This document shows, one piece after another, positions 58,771-64,000 of a stretch of 64,000 nt of DNA. Source of the stretch: an uncultured Prevotellaceae bacterium (GTDB lineage Bacteria > Bacteroidota > Bacteroidia > Bacteroidales > Bacteroidaceae); NCBI GenBank assembly GCA_902800435.1, contig CADCEQ010000001.1, positions 124,001-188,000 of the forward strand, written 5' to 3'. Every line of letters starts with the position of its first letter. The first letter of the stretch is position 1. Both the position numbers and the translations under genes were made by a program. The notes beneath the pieces were generated by a model that worked only from the letters and a program-made list of their open reading frames with translations, ran no database searches and was not told where the DNA came from.

Positions 58771-59451
58771 CTAATAGTCACTCTCCTCTTGGATGGAGAA
58801 GGTACGGACGACCGTGCCTTTATAGGTAACGACGGTGAGACGTACCGAATCAACGGTCAGTCCACTGAGGGGCAGGCTCACGTAGGCACGCTGGGAATAG
58901 TATTCGGGAGCATCGCCCTGATGGTGGTTGAACAACAACTGTAGGGTGCGCGTGCTGTCTTCATTTACGGTAATGCCACCATGAAGCATGCCAATAGACT
59001 GTGGTTTAGCATCTTTATCTGTTGCCCCTGTTTTCAGAACCAGTCCTAAGTTAAGATACAGAAGGTTTTGGCCAACCCAGACGGTCTCCATGCCAATCGG
59101 GTCGGGGTTCCATTTGCTGACGGCGCTCGAGTCATTACGCAGGGTAAGCGTTGTTACGCGCGCAAGACTTAAAGCCTCTGCCCGATTCTCCACCTTATTA
59201 TAATAAAGAACAGCGCGGTACGTGGTGTCGGGCCTTTTAATCCAGTCGGCTGTATAGGGTGTGGTAAGCGTCAGTTCGTCATCGTTGTCGGTCAGCACAC
59301 GGCTTACTTTCTTATCGGCATTGACAAAGGCCTCGACGAAGTCAGCCCGCAAATAGGACAATTCTCCGTCGCCTTTCTCATAGACCTCCTGCTCGCAAGC
59401 AGCAAGCAGCGCCAAGAGAAACACAGGAACACTCACCAACAATTTTCTCAT
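58771..59451 (-). CDS. NigD-like lipoprotein
   Basis: A 226-aa lipoprotein with signal peptide MRKLLVSVPVFLLALLAACE. The N-terminal half (DGELSYLRADFVEAFVNADK then VLTDNDDELTL) and a C-terminal beta domain ending TVVTYKGTVVRTFSIQ follow the pattern of NigD-like proteins of Bacteroidetes; NigD is linked to bacteriocin-type nig genes, but most members have no known job. The start overlaps the acyltransferase stop (ATGA). Last gene of the PASTA-rluD-ddl-acyltransferase operon, convergent with comM at 15 bases. Confidence 0.7.
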   Translation of the reverse strand: MRKLLVSVPVFLLALLAACEQEVYEKGDGELSYLRADFVEAFVNADKKVSRVLTDNDDELTLTTPYTADWIKRPDTTYRAVLYYNKVENRAEALSLARVTTLTLRNDSSAVSKWNPDPIGMETVWVGQNLLYLNLGLVLKTGATDKDAKPQSIGMLHGGITVNEDSTRTLQLLFNHHQGDAPEYYSQRAYVSLPLSGLTVDSVRLTVVTYKGTVVRTFSIQEESDY

Positions 59452-60584
59452 AAGGCAGCCTGATGGTTTTTCAAGGGATTGGCATACATCGTAAGGATGC
59501 GCTCACGAAGGAAAGGCAGGTCAGGGTCTGCGATAGTAACCTTGGCCAACTGACTGTCGAGGTAGCGGGAGAATCGCTGCTCGTCTTCATTTGTGTAGTG
59601 AGCGGCATGCTCACGGCTGCCGCTGAGGAGGTCGGCGGCGATGTAGTTGCAAGGATACAGCTCATAGCCTCTATGCAGTTCGTGGTCCATGCGATGTGCC
59701 ACCTCAGCGAAGAACTCCTGACGGGGAAGGCTGTCAAGGTCGGCTATCCACGTATTCACGGGTGCTGCAGCACGGTAGGTGACGCGACCCTTGTAGCCGA
59801 GAATACCGGTTTTCATGTTATCAAGGTCGTCCTGTCGGCTTTTCTTGAAGGCGGGGTTATCGCGCTTCTGCTGCATCTCCTGCGCCTTGAGGTAGTCGCA
59901 TGGGTCGTACTCGTAGCTGATGGTCAGCGGAACGATGTTCAATTCGTTTAAAGTTCCGCCCATGGAGAGCATCTTCAGCACGGCATCCTGTGTGCGGTCG
60001 TCGCTGTCCTTGGCGCGCCCCTCGCGCTGGGCTATCCAGATGTTCTCGTGCTTCTGGGTGACAGCGTAGTGTATGTAGCGGCTCATCAGCTGTGAGGCGG
60101 CAAGCGTCTCGCGCAGCGAGAGGCCACGGCGCACGGTGAAAGCCTTGTTCATGCGTACCAGTCGCTTAATCCACGGATAGATGAGCAGGTTGTCGCCGAT
60201 GCCGATCTCGACGGTGGTGGGATAATCCTTGTCGACAAGCATCACGTCGAGAAAGGCGGAGTCGAGGACAATGTCACGGTGGTTCGAAATGAACGTGTAG
60301 CGCTGCGACTTGTCCTGCGGGAGCAGGGCGTCGTCGAACGAGCAGCCGTCGGTATGCTTGCGGATGATGTACTTTACCACGGGCTTCATGAAACGCTTCT
60401 GAAAGTCGAGGGGCGTCTTTACGCCAGTGAAGGCCAGCCGCAGCAGTCCGTTACGGATGCCTTTCGGCAGCCACGGGGCAAAGCCCTTCATGACGACATT
60501 AAACTGGCGGTCGTTAATCAGGTCCTCGAACGCCTGCTTCATCTCCTCCGGCTCGTAAGGCCGTATCTCGTCGAACTCACTCAT
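59448..60584 (-). CDS. Glycerol-phosphate acyltransferase-like protein
   Basis: A 378-aa acyltransferase of the PlsC/PlsB superfamily, probably adding an acyl group in phospholipid or lipid A-related synthesis. Visible motifs are TFISNHRDIVLDSAFL (block I; spacing is H-x5-D instead of H-x4-D), AFTVRRGLSLRETL, NIWIAQREGRAKDSDD (block III, EGR) and LNELNIVPLTISYEYDPCDY (block IV). No clear membrane helix. Both ends overlap neighbours by four bases, ddl before and the NigD-like gene after, so translation is coupled. Confidence 0.85.
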   Translation of the reverse strand: MSEFDEIRPYEPEEMKQAFEDLINDRQFNVVMKGFAPWLPKGIRNGLLRLAFTGVKTPLDFQKRFMKPVVKYIIRKHTDGCSFDDALLPQDKSQRYTFISNHRDIVLDSAFLDVMLVDKDYPTTVEIGIGDNLLIYPWIKRLVRMNKAFTVRRGLSLRETLAASQLMSRYIHYAVTQKHENIWIAQREGRAKDSDDRTQDAVLKMLSMGGTLNELNIVPLTISYEYDPCDYLKAQEMQQKRDNPAFKKSRQDDLDNMKTGILGYKGRVTYRAAAPVNTWIADLDSLPRQEFFAEVAHRMDHELHRGYELYPCNYIAADLLSGSREHAAHYTNEDEQRFSRYLDSQLAKVTIADPDLPFLRERILTMYANPLKNHQAAL

Positions 60585-61573
60585 ACAAATTGGTTTTCAA
60601 CAATGTCTGTCAGCACGTCGGCCATCGTCAGACCAGCCGCACGCACCTGCTGGGGAATAAAGCTGGTGGCGGTCATGCCTGGCGTCGTATTCACCTCGAG
60701 CATATTGATCTTGCCCTCGGGCGAGATGATGTAGTCGATGCGGATGATGCCGTTGCAGTGGAGAATGTCGTAGATGTGGCTGGTAATCTTACCGACACGC
60801 TCGGCAACCTCAGGACTGATGCGGGCAGGGGTAATCTCCTGCACCTGACCGTTATACTTGGCATCGTAGTCGAAGAACTCGTTCGACGTGACGACCTCGG
60901 TAATGGGCAGCAGGACGCTCTTCTGGCGGGTCTTGTAGCAGCCCTGCGTAATCTCGGTGCCCTCAAGGAACGATTCCACCATAATCTCCGGGCTCTCCAT
61001 CATGGCCTTGCGGATGGCCGGAGCCAGCTGGTCGACGTTCTTCACCTTGGTAACGCCAAAACTGGAGCCGTCGGCGGCAGGCTTCACGAAGCAGGGCATC
61101 CCGATCTGGCGCTCTATCTCCTCGTCGCTGACCAGCTCCTCATAGCCCTTGCGGATGAGCAGCGACTCAGCCACGCTGACGCCATAGCCGCGCAGGTACT
61201 GGTTGAGCACGAACTTGTCGAAGGTCATGGCCTCGACAAGCACGCCACTGGTGCTGTAAGGCAGTCCGATAAGGTCGAAGTAACCCTGCAGCAGCCCGTT
61301 CTCACCGGGTGTGCCGTGAATGGTAATGTAGGCATAGTCGAAGAGACAGGCCTTGCCGTTCTCAACAAACGAAAAGTCGTTGCGGTCGATGCGTGCCGTC
61401 GTGCCGTCGTGCAGCTCTACATGCCAGTCCTGTCCCTTGATGTCGACGATGTAAACGTTATAGCGTTCCTTATCGAAAAAGGAGTAAAGTCCCTGTGCCG
61501 AGCGCAGCGAGACGTCGTGCTCGGAGGAGTCGCCACCACAGACGATGGCAATGTTGCGTTTCAAATTCTTCAT
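60581..61573 (-). CDS. ddl: D-alanine--D-alanine ligase
   Basis: ATP-grasp enzyme making the D-Ala-D-Ala end of peptidoglycan precursors. 330 aa. MKNLKRNIAIVCGGDSSEHD with the GGxSxEH motif, ITIHGTPGENGLLQGYFDLI, the ATP-grasp loop GMPCFVKPAADGSSFGVTKV, and C-terminal IIRIDYIISPEGKINMLEVN with TTPGMTATSF are all conserved. Located after rluD with 12 bases between, and overlapping the acyltransferase start. Confidence 0.96.
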   Translation of the reverse strand: MKNLKRNIAIVCGGDSSEHDVSLRSAQGLYSFFDKERYNVYIVDIKGQDWHVELHDGTTARIDRNDFSFVENGKACLFDYAYITIHGTPGENGLLQGYFDLIGLPYSTSGVLVEAMTFDKFVLNQYLRGYGVSVAESLLIRKGYEELVSDEEIERQIGMPCFVKPAADGSSFGVTKVKNVDQLAPAIRKAMMESPEIMVESFLEGTEITQGCYKTRQKSVLLPITEVVTSNEFFDYDAKYNGQVQEITPARISPEVAERVGKITSHIYDILHCNGIIRIDYIISPEGKINMLEVNTTPGMTATSFIPQQVRAAGLTMADVLTDIVENQFV

Positions 61574-61585
61574 TTTATTGCGTTA

Positions 61586-62644
61586 TTACGTTATTGCGAT
61601 GTTACGAAAATAGTTGCGCCATTTGTCGATGACGGCGGCCATGTCCTCCGGCCAGTCTGAGGTGAAGTCCATCTGCTGACCAGTCACGGGATGGACGAAG
61701 CCGAGCGTTCGGGCGTGGAGCACCTGACGCGGACACAGCCTGAAGCAGTTCTGGATGAACGCCTTGTATGTGGACGACCGCTCGCCGCGCAGAATCTCTG
61801 TACCACCGTAGCGCTCGTCGCAGAACAGCGGGTGGCCGATATGCTTCATGTGGGCACGTATCTGGTGGGTGCGTCCCGTCTCCAGGCGGCATTCCACGAG
61901 CGTAGTGTAGCCAAACCGCTCCATGACGCGCCAATGTGTTATGGCGGGCTTACCCGTGTCGGAGTCGGGCGGGAAGACGGCCATGCGCTGGCGGTCGCGC
62001 GGGTCGCGGCCTATGTTCCCCTCAATGCGTCCTTCATCCTCGGTGAAGTGTCCCCACACCAAAGCGTTGTACGAGCGATGGGTGTCGTGGTCAAAGAACT
62101 GCTTGCCCAAATGCGTCTTCGCCTCGGGCGTTTTAGCTACGACGAGCAGTCCGCTGGTGTCCTTGTCGATGCGGTGGACCAGTCCCACTGAGGGGTCGTT
62201 GGGATCGTATGTGGGCAGTTTGCGCAGATGCCAGGCTATGGCGTTGACCAGCGTGCCGTGGAAGTTGCCCACGCCGGGATGCACAACCAGTCCGGCGGGC
62301 TTGTCGACAACCATCAGTTGGTCGTCCTCATACACAACGTCTAACGGCAGGTCTTCAGGTTCGATGGTGGTGTCGTAGTGCGGTCGGTCGAGCATCAATG
62401 TGATAACATCGCCCGGGCGCACCTTGTAATTGCTCTTTACAGGACGGTCGTTTACGTGGATGAAACCCGCATCGGCAGCCTGCTGAATGCGGTTGCGAGT
62501 GGTGTGCTGCATATGCTCGTTCAGGAACTTGTCAATGCGCAACGGCTCCTGCCCACGGTCCACCTCCAGACGGAAGTGCTCGTAGAGTTGCTGGTCGTCA
62601 TCGTCCAGTTCCTGGTCGCTAAGTATCAGCTCTTCACTATCCAT
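61586..62644 (-). CDS. rluD: RluA/RluD family 23S rRNA pseudouridine synthase
   Basis: A 352-aa pseudouridine synthase. An N-terminal S4 domain (~30-95; RIDKFLNEHMQHTTRNRIQQ, GFIHVNDRPVKSNYKVRPGD) precedes the catalytic domain with VGLVHRIDKDTSGLLVVAKT, whose Asp (in RIDKDTSG) is the nucleophile, and ETGRTHQIRAHMKHIGHPLF. RluD-type (helix 69) activity is likely from the S4 domain and context, though other RluA members cannot be excluded. It follows the PASTA gene by three bases, a linkage conserved in Bacteroidetes. Confidence 0.93.
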   Translation of the reverse strand: MDSEELILSDQELDDDDQQLYEHFRLEVDRGQEPLRIDKFLNEHMQHTTRNRIQQAADAGFIHVNDRPVKSNYKVRPGDVITLMLDRPHYDTTIEPEDLPLDVVYEDDQLMVVDKPAGLVVHPGVGNFHGTLVNAIAWHLRKLPTYDPNDPSVGLVHRIDKDTSGLLVVAKTPEAKTHLGKQFFDHDTHRSYNALVWGHFTEDEGRIEGNIGRDPRDRQRMAVFPPDSDTGKPAITHWRVMERFGYTTLVECRLETGRTHQIRAHMKHIGHPLFCDERYGGTEILRGERSSTYKAFIQNCFRLCPRQVLHARTLGFVHPVTGQQMDFTSDWPEDMAAVIDKWRNYFRNIAIT

Positions 62645-62647
62645 ACC

Positions 62648-63355
62648 CTACTCTACTACCTCACCTTCCTCTTCAGTCTGTTCAACCTCTTCGATGACCG
62701 GCTCTGTTTCTTCTACCTCCTCGAACTCGTCTGGGCCGTCCATTTCTTCGTCAGTAAATTCTGGTTCAGGCTCGGTGTAGTTAATGTCATCATCATTGCT
62801 GTATTGGCCGTTACCAATCAGCAAAGTCAGCGGGGTTTCAATCGAAATACGGTCACCCGTGCTGACACGACGGCCACGGCTCATGATGCCGTACACCCAG
62901 TCGCGCTCGCCGACAACGCGCTTCGGCGGCAGCAGTTTGAAGCCCATAGCTCTCAGTTTTGCCTCTGCCTCACGATAACTACTATTGTCGATAACGTCGG
63001 GGATAGCAAATGTCGGTGAAGACGGTGAGTTGACAGTCACATAGATAATGTGTCCCGGCTTGACTTTCATGCCGGGCGACGGCGTCTGTGTCAGGATACA
63101 CCCGGCAGGCAGACGCTTATTGTAGCCTGAGTCGGTAACCATCATCTCGAGTTTGTTCTCATCAAGAATCAAACGGGCATCCTTGCTCGACATGTTGACG
63201 AGTTTAGGCACCGTAACCTCCTTACCATGACGGGTATACAATTCCAGCCCATACTTCACTCCAAAGCCAAGAGCTATAATGACGAGCACCATAGCCAGAA
63301 GATTTCCCCACAGATAGGTACTCAAAAACTTACCGAAGAATTCCTTTGTTTTCAT
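62648..63355 (-). CDS. PASTA domain membrane protein
   Basis: A 235-aa inner-membrane protein without a kinase domain: start MKTKEFFGKFLSTYLWGNLL leads into a membrane helix (~13-37), then two or three PASTA units in the periplasm (VTVPKLVNMSSKDARLILDE, FAIPDVIDNSSYREAEAKLR) and an acidic tail (~190-235, rich in Glu). PASTA domains usually sense muropeptides or lipid II, and ddl in the same operon fits that. Start chosen at 63353-63355; the longer frame crosses the promoter. Confidence 0.9.
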   Translation of the reverse strand: MKTKEFFGKFLSTYLWGNLLAMVLVIIALGFGVKYGLELYTRHGKEVTVPKLVNMSSKDARLILDENKLEMMVTDSGYNKRLPAGCILTQTPSPGMKVKPGHIIYVTVNSPSSPTFAIPDVIDNSSYREAEAKLRAMGFKLLPPKRVVGERDWVYGIMSRGRRVSTGDRISIETPLTLLIGNGQYSNDDDINYTEPEPEFTDEEMDGPDEFEEVEETEPVIEEVEQTEEEGEVVE

Positions 63356-63376
63356 CGACGATTCACTTTTCGATTG

Positions 63377-63407
63377 CAAAGATAATGAAAAAACAGAAAG
63401 AAGCAAA
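63377..63407 (-). promoter_or_regulatory. PASTA-rluD-ddl operon promoter
   Basis: TATCTTTG at 63377-63384 and TTTG at 63404-63407 on the minus strand, spacer 19. The -33 element sits in the loop of the rpmH terminator. Confidence 0.7.
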
Positions 63408-63434
63408 GAATTCTCTCTACTTCTTTCTGTTTTT
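63388..63434 (-). terminator. rpmH terminator
   Basis: Perfect 15-bp stem (63389-63403 with 63420-63434), 16-base loop, T run on the minus strand; 28 bases past the rpmH stop. Confidence 0.8.
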
Positions 63435-63461
63435 CTTCATTTTCTTTCCGAGACGGGTAGT

Positions 63462-63617
63462 TTACTTTCCGTGATGCTCGTCAGAAACAGTTAACTTCTT
63501 GCGGCCCTTTGCGCGGCGTGAAGCCAACACGCGGCGACCATTCTTCGTGGCCATTCTCTCACGGAAGCCGTGCTTATTGACGCGACGGCGGTTGTGCGGC
63601 TGAAACGTTCTTTTCAT
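63462..63617 (-). CDS. rpmH: 50S ribosomal protein L34
   Basis: A 51-aa basic protein of the large ribosomal subunit, too short for usual ORF cut-offs: [20 protein letters not shown], then [20 protein letters not shown] and [11 protein letters not shown]. It matches the L34 family over its whole length with a Bacteroidetes-type C-terminal extension. Own promoter at 63663-63693 and own terminator; rnpA is not adjacent, unlike in many other phyla. Confidence 0.97.
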   Translation of the reverse strand: MKRTFQPHNRRRVNKHGFRERMATKNGRRVLASRRAKGRKKLTVSDEHHGK

Positions 63618-63662
63618 TGCTCTAATTCCTTATTTTTTACTGTTTATTATCGTTTTGGGGTG

Positions 63663-63693
63663 CAAAAGTACTCATTTCTTTTGAATTACGCAA
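63663..63693 (-). promoter_or_regulatory. rpmH promoter
   Basis: TACTTTTG at 63663-63670 and TTG at 63691-63693 on the minus strand, spacer 20. Confidence 0.7.
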
Positions 63694-63744
63694 ATTATCC
63701 GAGAAATTTTTTACTTTTCACTTCTGACTTTTCACTTTTTTTCG

Positions 63745-63752
63745 TACCTTTG
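63745..63752 (+). promoter_or_regulatory. -7 box of efp
   Basis: TACCTTTG, 33 bases before the efp ATG. Confidence 0.6.
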
Positions 63753-63785
63753 CACCCAAATTCCAACATTTACATTATTATTTAT

Positions 63786-64000
63786 ATGATTAACTCACAA
63801 GACATCAAGAAAGGAACCGCCATTCGCATGGACGGTGGTATTTGGGTTTGCATCGACTTCCAGCACCGCAAGCCGGGTAAGGGTAACACTATCATGAACA
63901 TCAAGGTGAAGAACGTCAGCGACGGCCGCGTACTGGAGCGCCGCTACAACATCGGCGAGAAGCTGGAGGACGTCATCATCGAGCACCGCGACTATCAGTA
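63786..64000 (+). CDS. efp: Elongation factor P, N-terminal part
   Basis: Relieves ribosome stalling at polyproline. The first 71 codons are in the window: MINSQDIKKGTAIRMDGGIW, then VCIDFQHRKPGKGNTIMNIK and VKNVSDGRVLERRYNIGEKL. The loop HRKPGKGN holds the conserved lysine (K33 in E. coli numbering, in KPGKG) that is modified in some bacteria. The gene runs off the right edge. Divergent from rpmH. Confidence 0.95.
   Translation, partial: MINSQDIKKGTAIRMDGGIWVCIDFQHRKPGKGNTIMNIKVKNVSDGRVLERRYNIGEKLEDVIIEHRDYQ

Noticed and set aside
63377..63785. Replication origin near rpmH
   Set aside because: rpmH borders oriC in many bacteria, but dnaA, rnpA and clustered DnaA boxes are not seen here.

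Overview
The window looks like a chromosome segment of a Bacteroidales bacterium, most likely a gut or rumen Prevotella relative. The evidence is: promoters of the TTG-N19/20-TAnnTTTG type upstream of most genes, near absence of Shine-Dalgarno sites, families typical of the group (DUF2851, DUF4251, DUF2264, DUF4369, NigD-like lipoproteins, WbqC, C10 proteases, dockerin-like and 'YIVNGKKV' C-termini) and conserved Bacteroidales neighbourhoods (dapB-lepB-lepB2-wbqC, pyrE-SRPBCC-argH, PASTA-rluD-ddl). Genus is an inference.

Layout. 1-7.9 kb, minus strand: partial anaerobic ribonucleotide reductase, SufE, an orphan lipoprotein, the coaD-ybeY-U32 operon, a small XRE regulator, ruvB and a zeta-toxin-like kinase with a 56-aa partner. 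8-11.5 kb, plus: GC-rich exported GH2 glycosidase and CE2-like esterase, start-stop coupled. 11.5-14.1 kb, minus: thioesterase, dprA, dusB. 14.7-25.8 kb, plus: a duplicated unit of a giant secreted protein followed by a ~60-aa acidic peptide; an exported flavodoxin follows the second copy. 25.8-32.4 kb: DUF2851, then GH43 arabinanase, dapB, signal peptidase, a signal-peptidase-like protein lacking both catalytic residues, and WbqC. 32.4-39.6 kb, minus: DUF2264 hydrolase, and an operon of ECF sigma factor, membrane anti-sigma-like DUF4251 protein, a DUF4419-serpin fusion and a stand-alone serpin. 39.9-45.9 kb, minus: GH51, GH51 and GH105 operon for arabinose- and rhamnogalacturonan-containing pectin. 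46-54 kb, plus: RNase R, pyrE, SRPBCC, argH, a CxxC lipoprotein and a C10 protease with dockerin-like tail. 54.4-58.8 kb, plus: tRNA-Leu, a TPR lipoprotein, a thioredoxin-fold lipoprotein and comM. 58.8-63.6 kb, minus: PASTA, rluD, ddl, acyltransferase, NigD-like operon and rpmH. The window ends inside efp.

Two loci stand out. One is the duplicated giant-protein/small-peptide unit, where the paralogous giants have exchanged their C-terminal module (dockerin-like versus 'YIVNGKKV' tail) while the 57-62-aa peptides keep a nearly identical N-terminal half; the second peptide gene (24820-24993) is short and easily missed. The other is the serpin operon, where a serpin is fused behind DUF4419 and a carboxypeptidase-regulatory-like domain, next to a paralogous serpin with a different reactive-centre loop, under an apparent dedicated sigma/anti-sigma pair. 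Housekeeping genes are ordinary. Several non-coding stretches hold tandem repeats and long inverted repeats not explained by any gene. No SusC/SusD pair, transposase, integrase, prophage, rRNA or CRISPR array was seen.
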